From: Clostridia bacterium
Lineage (GTDB): Bacteria; Bacillota; Clostridia; Oscillospirales; Acutalibacteraceae
NCBI GenBank assembly: GCA_017428625.1
Contig: JAFRQM010000045.1
Coordinates: 1-64,000, forward strand
Length of the DNA stretch: 64,000 nucleotides
Direction of reading: 5' to 3'
Shown: positions 16,429-25,205 of the stretch, piece by piece
How positions within the stretch are numbered: the first letter of the stretch is position 1
How the letters are laid out: every line of letters begins with the position of its first letter
Made by a program: the position numbers and the translations under genes
Notes under the pieces: generated by a model
Seen by the model: only the letters and a program-made list of their open reading frames with translations
Database searches by the model: none
What the model was told of the DNA's origin: nothing

Positions 16429-18975
16429 ATGGCATTATTATTCAGAAGATTTTTGTCGTTTTTTTTGTCTTTTTTTATGTTTTTGGGTCTGAGCAAAGGG
16501 GGAGTCGGGGTGAAAAGCGAAATACCTGTTTCCGAAATAAATCTGTCTGCCGAAAATATAACTAACGGCCGCACGGTAACGGTTCCGCTGCTTTCGGGCA
16601 TAATGAAATTCAACCGCGTTTCATTTTCTTATGAAGCGTCGGCGGCGGTCCGCGCTGTCATATCATACAGAACGGAAATGAAAACCGTTGAGGAAGAACT
16701 CCTGCTCAGTTCGGAATCAAGCAGCGCGTCAATGCTGCTTGACGGTTTTCTTGAGAGCAAAACCGCGTCGCGGATTATCTCGGTGCGCTTTGAACCCGTA
16801 GTTGCCGGAGAAAACTGTGTTCTCAGCGTATCGGACTTCAACTGCGGCTTGCAGCAACCGCCGGAGGATGAAGTTCTGTTTATTGAAAACGATCATTACA
16901 AAGCGGGTGTCAGCCTGAAATGGGGCGGCGGGCTCTCATGGTTTGAAGATAAGGATAACGGCAATTACGAGAATCTTCTGAACAGTCATGACACCGGCCG
17001 TCTTGTGCAGCAGTCATATTACGGACCGTCGGAGATTGAAGGCTATAAAAACGGGATGTACGGCGACAGCGTGTGGGGCTACAATCCCGTGCAGGGCGGT
17101 GATATGTACGGTAACAACAGCAAACTTGTGGCAGTTGAAAAAACCGATGATGAAATCCGCGTTGTCTGCCGTCCTCTCGATTGGGCGCAGAACAATATGC
17201 TCACACAAACATATTACACAAGCGCGTATAAACTTACGGACAAAGGGCTGACCGTAAAAAATACGGTTGTGGATTTTCTTCAGACACCCTGGACGGACAG
17301 AGAGCAGGAACTTCCGGCGTTTTATACCGTCAGCGCGCTCGGCAATTTTTGGTTCTATGACGGCGATAAGCCCTGGACAGGCGATGAATTGCGCGTGGAG
17401 CGCAACCTGCCGTTCTGGGCAGGGAAACCCGCGTTTAAACTGAAGAACGGAAATAATGAAACATGGTGCGCGTGGACTGACGACAGCGGCTACGGTGTGG
17501 GGCTGTTTACACCGAAAGCAACTTCTTTGCTCGCGGGTCGATACCTGTATGACGGTTCCGCCGATGCGGGAGCCGACTCAACAAATTATGTGGCTCCGCT
17601 CGGCGTTTTCGGGCTGAAATTTGACGAGCCTTACAGCTATTTCTGCTACTTGACGGCAGGAAATGTCGATGAGATAAGAAAAACCTTCCAAAGCGGCGAC
17701 AATCAGGAAGGCGGCGATTTCAGGCGCGTTTTCCCCGATATGGGCGTTTGCGACCCGCATGTGCATATTTTTGACGGCAAAGCCTATCTGTTTTCCAGCC
17801 ACGATTACGGTCCGGGTCAACCGATCTACCGCATGGACGACTGGCGTGTATTTTCCTCAGACGATCTTGTCAACTGGAAGCTTGAATTCACGCTTCACCC
17901 GGAGGATACCTTTCTCGGAACGGATCGTGAATGCTACGCCACCGACGCGGCGGAACGAAACGGCAAATATTATCTTTATTTCTCCGATCAACAGCGGTGC
18001 ACCGGCGTTGCGGTAAGTGAGAACGGTCCGGGCGGACCGTATGTTGACGCTCTCGGGAAACCGCTTCTTCCTCAGGGTCTTGTTGATACCGCCTGCTATG
18101 ACCCGACAGTATTCATCGACGATGATGAGAACAAAACGCCTTATATTATGTTCGGATATACGGTCGTCGGCAAAAAGTATTATATCGCGCGGCTTAACGA
18201 GGATATGATTTCTCTTGCGGAAGAACCGAAGGCGGTTGAAATCATTGACGGCTGGGAGAATGACGCGTGTTGGATTACAAAGTGGGGTGACACCTACTAC
18301 CTCAATTCTCACGGCGGCGATTACGCGACAAGCAAGAGCATATACGGGCCTTATACATACCGCGGTAAAATCTGTGAGGACTGCTTTACCGACCACGGCA
18401 CATTCTTCACATTCCGTAACCAGACTTATTTTACCTACGGCGTCCCCGAAAACTACGGCAGCGGCGAGCCGCTTGATCCGTATTACCGAACAACAAAGTT
18501 TGTTTACGCTCATATGAAAGACAACGGCGATATAGTGACAGATGAATTTATAAAAAAAGTCGGTGTCGGTCAGTATGACGCTGCGTGGGAGGCAATCAAC
18601 GGCGAGTGGTTTTTTGACGCTTCCGACGGTATCGTCAAAAAAGAAAACGCCGGCGGCTTTGAACTGCGCGGCATAAAGGACGGTTCTTATCTGTCGTTCC
18701 CGAATATCAATAATATGCCGGCAAACGCTGTATTGAAACTCCGCGTCGCAAACGGAAACGAACAATCCTGCACGGTGGAAATACACAAAGACAGTCCCGA
18801 CGGTGAGTTGCTTGGCAACTGCGTCGTCAGAAACACGGGGGGCTTCGATAAATTTGAGCCTTTCACCGCTGCCCTGAGCAACACGGCGGGAACAAACGGA
18901 ATCTGTTTCGTTTTTCACACCGAAGCCGACGAGGCTCTGCGGTTTGAAGATTTCAGTTTTACCAATGCCGGATGA
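16429..18975 (+). CDS. Secreted GH43-type glycosidase with N-terminal beta domain and C-terminal carbohydrate-binding-like domain
   Basis: An 848-residue exported enzyme. It has an N-terminal membrane/signal segment rich in Phe (residues 1-25) and a beta domain of about 40-420 (ENDHYKAGVSLKWGGGLSW...). The GH43-like five-bladed propeller (about 440-720) opens DPHVHIFDGKAYLFSSHD, consistent with the general-base Asp. It has ACYDPTVFIDDD in the middle and a later acidic DHGTFF segment. A CBM6-like beta sandwich lies at 720-848. Targets are probably arabinose- or xylose-containing plant polysaccharides. AGGAG precedes the ATG. It follows the broken symporter gene by 75 nt and precedes the DUF3990 gene. 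Confidence 0.75.
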   Translation: MALLFRRFLSFFLSFFMFLGLSKGGVGVKSEIPVSEINLSAENITNGRTVTVPLLSGIMKFNRVSFSYEASAAVRAVISYRTEMKTVEEELLLSSESSSASMLLDGFLESKTASRIISVRFEPVVAGENCVLSVSDFNCGLQQPPEDEVLFIENDHYKAGVSLKWGGGLSWFEDKDNGNYENLLNSHDTGRLVQQSYYGPSEIEGYKNGMYGDSVWGYNPVQGGDMYGNNSKLVAVEKTDDEIRVVCRPLDWAQNNMLTQTYYTSAYKLTDKGLTVKNTVVDFLQTPWTDREQELPAFYTVSALGNFWFYDGDKPWTGDELRVERNLPFWAGKPAFKLKNGNNETWCAWTDDSGYGVGLFTPKATSLLAGRYLYDGSADAGADSTNYVAPLGVFGLKFDEPYSYFCYLTAGNVDEIRKTFQSGDNQEGGDFRRVFPDMGVCDPHVHIFDGKAYLFSSHDYGPGQPIYRMDDWRVFSSDDLVNWKLEFTLHPEDTFLGTDRECYATDAAERNGKYYLYFSDQQRCTGVAVSENGPGGPYVDALGKPLLPQGLVDTACYDPTVFIDDDENKTPYIMFGYTVVGKKYYIARLNEDMISLAEEPKAVEIIDGWENDACWITKWGDTYYLNSHGGDYATSKSIYGPYTYRGKICEDCFTDHGTFFTFRNQTYFTYGVPENYGSGEPLDPYYRTTKFVYAHMKDNGDIVTDEFIKKVGVGQYDAAWEAINGEWFFDASDGIVKKENAGGFELRGIKDGSYLSFPNINNMPANAVLKLRVANGNEQSCTVEIHKDSPDGELLGNCVVRNTGGFDKFEPFTAALSNTAGTNGICFVFHTEADEALRFEDFSFTNAG

Positions 18976-19059
18976 ACTCTGTTTGTCCGCTTTACGGGTT
19001 TTTACCGTCAGCGGCGGGAAGCGCGATTTTAAAAAAGACCGGTTTTACGGAGGCGTTAT

Positions 19060-19626
19060 ATGCTGCTTTACCATACAGGTTTCTCAGAGATAAGGTCGCC
19101 TGACATTCACTTCGGCAGAGCAAATGCGGATTTCGGTCAGGGCTTTTACCTTTCAGGCGACGAAGAGTTTTCCAAACGATGGGCGCGGGAGCGTAAAGGA
19201 AAACAAACCTATTTAAACCGTTACGAACTTGCTCCCGAAGGTCTGAAAATCAAATTGCTTTCAAAAGACGCTGAGTGGTTTGATTATATTTTGGGAAACC
19301 GCTCCGGCAAAAAGGATGTTTTCCCGGAATATGATGTAATTATCGGACCGATAGCCAACGACACTGTTTATGATTTGTGGGGAACCCTCACAAGCGGATT
19401 TATCGATTCGGAGACGGCGCTGCGGGTGTTGATGGCAGGTCCCGCCTATGAGCAGGTCGTAATTAAATCCGAAAAAGCCGTATCCGCGCTGCGTTTCATC
19501 TCAGCAGAGGCGCTTTCGCACGAAACAATTGAGGAATACAGAAATACCGTTAAAGATGAGGAAGACGCGTTTCTGAAAGAATTTGAAAAAATAATAGAAA
19601 ACATTCCGGAAACAGCAGAGCAGTAA
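19060..19626 (+). CDS. DUF3990-like protein (ADP-ribosyltransferase-like fold)
   Basis: A 188-residue soluble protein. The start LLYHTGFSEIRSPDIHFGRANADFGQGFYLS matches the DUF3990 pattern (YHGS...I..PD...GR...DFG.GFY.T), which belongs to the ADP-ribosyltransferase clan. The H of YHTG, the GQGFYLS turn and ERKGKQTYLNRYEL are the expected NAD-pocket elements. The function is unknown; in other bacteria such proteins are sometimes toxin-like. No antitoxin-like partner is adjacent. ATG follows GGAGGCGTTAT. It may be co-transcribed with the GH43 gene 84 nt upstream. Confidence 0.75.
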   Translation: MLLYHTGFSEIRSPDIHFGRANADFGQGFYLSGDEEFSKRWARERKGKQTYLNRYELAPEGLKIKLLSKDAEWFDYILGNRSGKKDVFPEYDVIIGPIANDTVYDLWGTLTSGFIDSETALRVLMAGPAYEQVVIKSEKAVSALRFISAEALSHETIEEYRNTVKDEEDAFLKEFEKIIENIPETAEQ

Positions 19627-19692
19627 TAATTCGGTTTTACGGAAGTGCCGCGGCACCCCCTCACCCTCATTCAACATCCAAAATCCAATATC

Positions 19693-19723
19693 AAAAAACG
19701 GCGGGTCATCCCCGCCGTTTTTT
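19693..19723. terminator. Bidirectional terminator
   Basis: A 13-bp perfect stem AAAAAACGGCGGG / CCCGCCGTTTTTT serves both convergent genes. A short ATCC repeat (19665-19690) abuts it. Confidence 0.85.
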
Positions 19724-19735
19724 ATTTATACATCT

Positions 19736-21826
19736 TTATTTAATCTTCACTTCAACCGGCGCGGGCGCTCCGAGCCTGCGGCTGAGCGCGTCGGGCTGCG
19801 ACGCTCCTATATAAAGCGTTACCGCTCCGTCAGGCTCCCTGCGCGTGCCGTCTTCATCAACCGCTTTAATCCAGTAGCGGTCAACGGTTAATTCCGCCTG
19901 AGCCGTTTCGCCCGCCCTCACAAACACGGGCTCAACCGCGCAAAGCTGGCAGTTCGGCACAGCCGTTTTTGAGTCGGCGAATTTCGCGTAAACCTGCGCC
20001 TTTTCGGTCACATCAAATCCGCCGCCGTTTTTCACCGTGACTTTCAGGCGGATTTCATCGTCCGTTATGCCCGTCACAACGGCGCTTTCAAACGAAATAT
20101 CCGTATAATTCAGCCCGAAACCGAATGGGAACAGCGGCTCTTCCTCAATAAACCTGTATGTTCTGCCTTTCATCGAGTAGTCTTTCATGTCGGGAATATT
20201 GTTCTTTTCGCTGTAAACTGTAATCGGGAGTTTTCCGCAAGGCGACTGTTCGCCTGCTATGAGTTTCGCAAGCGCGAGACCGCCCTGCGCGCCGGGGTAC
20301 CAGCCGTATATAACCGCTTTCGCGCGTGAAAGTATGTCTTCGCCTATATCCATGGACGAGCCGCACATAACAACCGCAACCACGTTTTCGCAGTGGTCAA
20401 GCACAGATTTCGCGAGTTTTCTCTGCACGGCGGGCAGACCTACCGATTTTCTGTCCGCTCCGCTGCCGTCGGCGCCTTCACCCTCGCCCTCGCAGCTGCT
20501 GTCAAGCCCGAGGCAGAGGAAGGTGATGTCGCTCACCGAAGCAACCGCCGTTCCGTCCGAGAGAATATTGCGGTGGCCGTCCCAGCTGCAGAATTCCTCA
20601 ATAAAATAGTTGCAGCCCTGCGCCACGCGTATTTCGCTGTTTTCAAACACACGGCGTATTCCGTCGGCAAAGGTAATGTATTCGCTCGCCTTGCCCTCAT
20701 AGTTGCCCTCAAGCGCCGTTACCGAAACGGAGTTCGGCCCCACAACACCTATGTTGAGCGCCCTGTTTTTGTCAAGCGGCAAAAAACCGTTTTCGTTTTT
20801 CAGAAGAACCGCGCCCTGCTCAGCCGCCCTGAGATTGAGTTCCCTGTGCTGTCTGCAGTCCACTTTTGTAAAAGGTATATCGGAATACGGGCGTTTCTCC
20901 TCAAACTCGCCGAGAAGCGCGCGTATTGTGAAAAGGCGCACAGCCGCTTCTGTTATATCTTCTTCTGTGATAAGGTCTTCTTCGTAAGCGTCGTTCAGAT
21001 GAATATAGCAGTCGCCGCAGTTAAGGTCACAGCCCGCTTTAAGCGCGGCGGCGGCGGCCTCCTGTGCCGTTTTTGTATAGTGATGATGCTCGTGAATATC
21101 GTTGAGCGCGCCGCAGTCGGAGACAAAATAACCTTCAAAGCCCCACTCGCCCCGCAGCATCTCTCTGATTACCGGCATGCAGTTTGCCGGAATCCCGTTA
21201 ACTCTGTTGTAGGCGCCCATAACTCCCGAAACGCCCGCCTTCACGGTTTTGAAAAACGCGGGAAGATATGTCTCCTCCTCATCCTTTTTTGAGATTTTCG
21301 CGTCAAAGCCGTGCCTGTCAAGTTCAGGCCCCGAATGGGCATAGAAATGCTTTGATGTGGCGGAAGCCTTCATAAATTCGCCGTCGCCCTGAATGCCTTT
21401 TATAAAACTCTCGCCCATAACGGATGTCAGGAACGGGTCCTCTCCGTAGGTCTCGTGTCCTCTGCCCCAGCGCGGGTCGCGGAATATGTTTATGTTAGGC
21501 GACCAGTAGGTTAGCCCCTTGAAAATGTCACGGTCTCCGTATTCCACACTCTTGTTGTATTTCGCCCTGCCCTCGGTTGATATTACATCCGCGCACTCGT
21601 TTACAAGCGCGGGGTTAAATGTGGCGGCAAGCATAATCGCCTGAGGAAAAACGGTTGCCGTTCCCGCCCTCGCTACGCCGTGAAGCGCCTCGTTCCACCA
21701 GTTGTATTCCTCAATGCCGAGCCGTTCTATGGCTGGGGCGTTGAAAAGCAGCTGGCTCATTTTCTCCTCAACCGTCATCTCCGAGACGATTTTTTCCGCT
21801 TTTTTTCTCGCTGCGGCGTAATCCAT
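19736..21826 (-). CDS. Glycoside hydrolase family 3 beta-glycosidase
   Basis: A 696-residue GH3 enzyme without signal peptide. The N-terminal TIM barrel has EEKMSQLLFNAPAIERLG, SKHFYAHSGPE, and the nucleophile segment FEGYFVSDCGAL (Asp of SDC). The C-terminal alpha/beta sandwich has EGEGADG as probable acid/base loop, and a fibronectin-like domain closes the protein. The closest type by motif is the cytoplasmic beta-glucosidase/beta-xylosidase group that splits imported oligosaccharides. It is the last gene of a minus-strand set with the protease and transglutaminase-like genes, 17 nt after the latter. Confidence 0.92.
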   Translation of the reverse strand: MDYAAARKKAEKIVSEMTVEEKMSQLLFNAPAIERLGIEEYNWWNEALHGVARAGTATVFPQAIMLAATFNPALVNECADVISTEGRAKYNKSVEYGDRDIFKGLTYWSPNINIFRDPRWGRGHETYGEDPFLTSVMGESFIKGIQGDGEFMKASATSKHFYAHSGPELDRHGFDAKISKKDEEETYLPAFFKTVKAGVSGVMGAYNRVNGIPANCMPVIREMLRGEWGFEGYFVSDCGALNDIHEHHHYTKTAQEAAAAALKAGCDLNCGDCYIHLNDAYEEDLITEEDITEAAVRLFTIRALLGEFEEKRPYSDIPFTKVDCRQHRELNLRAAEQGAVLLKNENGFLPLDKNRALNIGVVGPNSVSVTALEGNYEGKASEYITFADGIRRVFENSEIRVAQGCNYFIEEFCSWDGHRNILSDGTAVASVSDITFLCLGLDSSCEGEGEGADGSGADRKSVGLPAVQRKLAKSVLDHCENVVAVVMCGSSMDIGEDILSRAKAVIYGWYPGAQGGLALAKLIAGEQSPCGKLPITVYSEKNNIPDMKDYSMKGRTYRFIEEEPLFPFGFGLNYTDISFESAVVTGITDDEIRLKVTVKNGGGFDVTEKAQVYAKFADSKTAVPNCQLCAVEPVFVRAGETAQAELTVDRYWIKAVDEDGTRREPDGAVTLYIGASQPDALSRRLGAPAPVEVKIK

Positions 21827-21843
21827 ATTGCACCTCTCCGTTT

Positions 21844-22797
21844 TTATTGTGCGGGAGCGTTCTCCCGTATTTTTTTAATGTTCCTGTTCATCAGGTGCCG
21901 CACGGCAAAACTGTAAAGCACCGCTCGCAATCCTTTTATTTCCTGCGTTCTCTCACCGAGCAGTTCGTCGGGCGAGGCAAAAACGCCGAGGTCCCGCTTA
22001 AACGCCCTGTTAATTATTGACGCGCTCTCACCCTGCCAATCCGCGGCGGCACTCTGAAAGCCCTTCGCCGCAAACCCGTAACCGTAAAACTCGTCTTTTG
22101 CTTCGGCGTTGAGTTCTTTCAGTCCGGTCAGATATTTTCTGTCAAGCGCGAAAGCGTCCGTCTCAACCCACCCGCCTTCATAAAAAATCTCAACCGTCAT
22201 ACACAAAAGGTTCTGCGGTGCCTTCTCATACAAAAAACCGCTTAAAATTCCGTCAAGCAGAATCTTATCCGCGCTGTATGCGTGAATACGGCAAGGCACC
22301 GAGCAGGCGCGAAGAAGCGCCGCGAACACAACCGCCTTGTTGTTAAGTTGCCCGTAACCGTTGCGCAGAATCTGCGATGCGGGCATATAGTCGTTAAGGT
22401 TGAAGCCGAAAGCAACATTGTCGCGCACATAAGCGAAAATCCGCCGTATTTTCGCGTTTTCATCCGCGTCCTTCCAGCCCTTCATCATAACAAGCGCCTT
22501 TATGTTTTCGTTGTTATAGTCGAGCAGAGGCGTGCTCAGCAAATACTTTTCGTTCCCGTCCGCTTCTATGCCTCCGCTCCAGCCGCCCGTTCGTATTTTC
22601 GCCGCCGTCTGCGACGCTTTGTTTTTTCTTATCCAAACAATTCCGGCTGCCGCGAGAACCGCCGCCGCGCACAGCATAAGCGCCGCGAGCACAACCCTGC
22701 GGTTTGTGTTCCTTAAATAGTTAAGGGCGGCAAGCACGCACATTGAGCCCGCGATAAAATAGATTACCGCTATGGTTTTGTCGTTTTTCATATTCAC
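21844..22797 (-). CDS. Membrane-anchored transglutaminase-like protein lacking the usual Cys
   Basis: A 317-residue protein with two N-terminal membrane helices (residues about 8-25 and 34-52), then a transglutaminase-like core. In KIRRIFAYVRDNVAFGF...ILRNGYGQLNNKAVVFAALLRACSVPCRIHAY the family's G.C...A..F.ALLRA.G.P.R pattern is clear, but the catalytic Cys position is Asn (QLNNKA). A downstream Asp-containing VETDAFALD fits. Catalysis is therefore doubtful and a binding role is possible. Start is GTG (22795-22797), 9 nt after GGGGGG; an ATG lies two codons later. It is coupled between the C1 protease (22 nt) and the GH3 gene. Confidence 0.7.
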   Translation of the reverse strand: MNMKNDKTIAVIYFIAGSMCVLAALNYLRNTNRRVVLAALMLCAAAVLAAAGIVWIRKNKASQTAAKIRTGGWSGGIEADGNEKYLLSTPLLDYNNENIKALVMMKGWKDADENAKIRRIFAYVRDNVAFGFNLNDYMPASQILRNGYGQLNNKAVVFAALLRACSVPCRIHAYSADKILLDGILSGFLYEKAPQNLLCMTVEIFYEGGWVETDAFALDRKYLTGLKELNAEAKDEFYGYGFAAKGFQSAAADWQGESASIINRAFKRDLGVFASPDELLGERTQEIKGLRAVLYSFAVRHLMNRNIKKIRENAPAQ

Positions 22798-22819
22798 GGC
22801 GCGCCGCCCCCCTTTCGTT

Positions 22820-24811
22820 TTATTGAGTTACCGTTCTGTTTGTGCCGAACATCCTGCGGAAAAATCCGATTATCAGCTTTATCAGCCCCCGGTTTACCTT
22901 AACCGTTTCCGCGTCGCCCGTTTCTTTGCCGTCGGCGTTTTTGAGAACCCCGTCCTTCATGTCCACAATTTTAACCGTAACGGTTGTTTCCTGCGTGCAC
23001 TCCACGCTGATTTTGCTGCCGTATGCGACTTTTTCACCGTCAAGATACCACGCCGTCGTGTAGCCGTCGGGAATGTTTTCCGCCTTGCATTTCAAAGTGA
23101 GAACATCGGAGTAGTCAACCGTTTTTGTTCCCGGGTTGTTGACTATGCTTATCTTCGCGGCGCTTAACGCGGGTATCGTTCCCGTCTTAATCCGGGTGCC
23201 GCATTGAGCGCAGCGGTATTCCTTTTCGCCCTCTTCCTTAACCGTGGGCGCCTTTGTTGTCACCCAGTAGCCGCCCTTGTGCTTTTCGCAGATTTCGCTT
23301 AAATCCTTTTTGCACTGCGTGCAGACTCTTTTTTCGCCGTCTTCCTTAACCGTGTGGTTGCATTTTGTGTAAACCTGAACAAAAGTGTTGTGAACGCCCT
23401 TTTCGTTCGTCAGCCTGCCTAATTCCCTGTGCGTGTCAATAAAGTCGTCTCCCTTGTCGATTCTCACATAACTTTCGCCCGCCTTCGACTTGAAATTCAA
23501 GCCCTCCATGTCCTGTTCAAACGGGAGGCTTATCGTTTTGCCGTCGGCGTCCTGAGCGCAGACAGCCACGGCGTATCTTTCGCCCTTCGCGATGTTCACG
23601 GGCTTTTCGATTTCATAACTGAAATAGCCGTCGCAGGGGCATACCGTCTTGTAAGTGGCGGCAAGCACGCCGTCGAGCGGAGATGAGTATTTATCGGGAA
23701 TGTTTCTGTAAATCCTGATTGTCACATTGATATTTTTTGACTGCCCGAAAGCGTCAACCGTGAAGCCCACTCTGTCAATTCTCTCGTTGCCTTTCGCGGT
23801 AAAAACATCCGCCTGCTCCGCGTATTTCGTCATAAGGTAACTTGAATAGCCCCTCTCCGAATGGGTATAGTTGCGGTAAACGTCGTCTTCACGCACCGTC
23901 ATTCCGCCGAATTCGCTTATGGGCTGCTTATATGACATATACATTATGTCGTCATCATTACCGTACCACGAGTTCTTGACTATCCAGGCGCCGTCGCCGT
24001 CGGGCGTCTGCCCGCAAACCGAAAAAGCGGAGGCGGGAACTGTGTCATCCCAGCCGATTACCGTAATCGCGTGGTTTGAAGGGTGAAGCAGGTTGTCAAG
24101 ATACCCGTTGTAAATCATATATGATTTGAGTTTTTCGTTATATGCGGAAGACCCGTCCTCAAAGTAATCAAGCACAGCCGAGCCGTGTTGCGTAATCCAC
24201 TGCTTGACGTCGTCCGCCTGCAGCATAACGGCGGCTTCCTCCACCGTGAATCCGCTTGCGCGGTTGAACCTGTCGGTTTCCGTAAACTCTAAAACATTCT
24301 CTTCCGTCTTGTTCGGAAAGTCCGCCTGCGCCGCTATACCCTCCATGTTCGCAAAAGTGTAGGCGGCAAGCATAAAGTTTCCGCCGGTGTTCCAGACATC
24401 CTCAGTTTTCTCACCCTCGTTTTTCCCGTTAAGAGCAAAATAACACAGGTGCGATTTTGAAAAATGCTGTTCGCCGAAGCCCTTTTTCGCCGCGTCCGTT
24501 TCAAGCGCCGAAACGGCGGAATAAGTCCAGCAGTCGCCGAAAGCCTGCGCCTCGGGGGCGTTTACAAGCCCTTCGTCGAGCGCGTTGTATTTTTCAGGAA
24601 ATTTTTTGTCCGCGGCGTCTGACGATGAGTCGGGAGTCACCGTTTCGTTTTCGGGCAGCAGCGTGTGCCTCCTGCCCGTTCCCTCATATATGATGTGACC
24701 CGTCTGCCACGCGTTTCCGCCGCCGGAAGCAAAAGCGGGCAGAGCCGTTCCCGCCGCAAGAACAGCCGCAAGAACAGCGAATAACAGTTTTTTCGGGAGA
24801 TTTCTTTTCAT
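22820..24811 (-). CDS. Secreted C1-family (papain-like) cysteine protease with lectin-like and CxxC modules
   Basis: A 663-residue protein with a signal peptide (LLFAVLAAVLAAGTALPAFA). The papain-like domain spans about 75-300, with oxyanion Gln and nucleophile Cys in QAFGDCWTYSA, His in SNHAITVIGWDD and Asn in IVKNSWYG; all catalytic residues are present. A lectin-like beta domain (about 315-450) follows, then two CxxC ribbons (CTQCKKD, CAQCGTR) like those of the neighbouring 1131-residue protein. An Ig-like domain comes next and the protein ends in an aromatic/basic tail (GLIKLIIGFFRRMFG). It is probably a surface protease for host or dietary protein and first gene of the protease-transglutaminase-GH3 set. 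Confidence 0.85.
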   Translation of the reverse strand: MKRNLPKKLLFAVLAAVLAAGTALPAFASGGGNAWQTGHIIYEGTGRRHTLLPENETVTPDSSSDAADKKFPEKYNALDEGLVNAPEAQAFGDCWTYSAVSALETDAAKKGFGEQHFSKSHLCYFALNGKNEGEKTEDVWNTGGNFMLAAYTFANMEGIAAQADFPNKTEENVLEFTETDRFNRASGFTVEEAAVMLQADDVKQWITQHGSAVLDYFEDGSSAYNEKLKSYMIYNGYLDNLLHPSNHAITVIGWDDTVPASAFSVCGQTPDGDGAWIVKNSWYGNDDDIMYMSYKQPISEFGGMTVREDDVYRNYTHSERGYSSYLMTKYAEQADVFTAKGNERIDRVGFTVDAFGQSKNINVTIRIYRNIPDKYSSPLDGVLAATYKTVCPCDGYFSYEIEKPVNIAKGERYAVAVCAQDADGKTISLPFEQDMEGLNFKSKAGESYVRIDKGDDFIDTHRELGRLTNEKGVHNTFVQVYTKCNHTVKEDGEKRVCTQCKKDLSEICEKHKGGYWVTTKAPTVKEEGEKEYRCAQCGTRIKTGTIPALSAAKISIVNNPGTKTVDYSDVLTLKCKAENIPDGYTTAWYLDGEKVAYGSKISVECTQETTVTVKIVDMKDGVLKNADGKETGDAETVKVNRGLIKLIIGFFRRMFGTNRTVTQ

Positions 24812-24974
24812 TTTTCTTACCTCGGTTTGCCTCTCCCGCCCGTTTCCGGGCAGGCATAATATATCAAATTATTTATTATTGTATGGCGTCTTTTATTTTA
24901 ATATATTTAACCCGTTCGGTCAAGATGTATGATTACCGTCACCACGCCGGTTTTTAATCATCCTGCAATTTCCC

Positions 24975-25150
24975 CTCAACCACATCCAATATCCGGCATC
25001 TGAAATCCAACCTCCAAACCGTAGGGGCGACTATCTGTCGCCCGCAAAACACCCGCAATCCAAAATCACCACAAAACAGTAGGGCACGCATATATGCGTG
25101 CCGTTCATCCGAAATCCAATGTCTGAAATCCAAAATCCCCCATCCAAACC
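24975..25150. repeat. Dispersed mosaic repeat, two palindromes
   Basis: ATCC units, GTAG plus GGGCGAC-TATCT-GTCGCCC (25025-25043), further units, then AGTAG plus the perfect GGCACGCATATATGCGTGCC (25083-25102). The rest of the 24812-25205 gap is AT-rich and without visible genes. Confidence 0.8.
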
Positions 25151-25152
25151 CA

Positions 25153-25186
25153 AAAAACCGGGGCTGACGCTCGCGCGTCAGCCCCG
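25153..25186 (-). terminator. Terminator of the CxxC-repeat protein gene
   Basis: CGGGGCTGACGC (159-170 of the 25,000 block) pairs perfectly with GCGTCAGCCCCG (25175-25186); on the minus strand a GGTTTTTTG run follows. Confidence 0.9.
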
Positions 25187-25205
25187 TAATTACATTATGC
25201 GTTAA

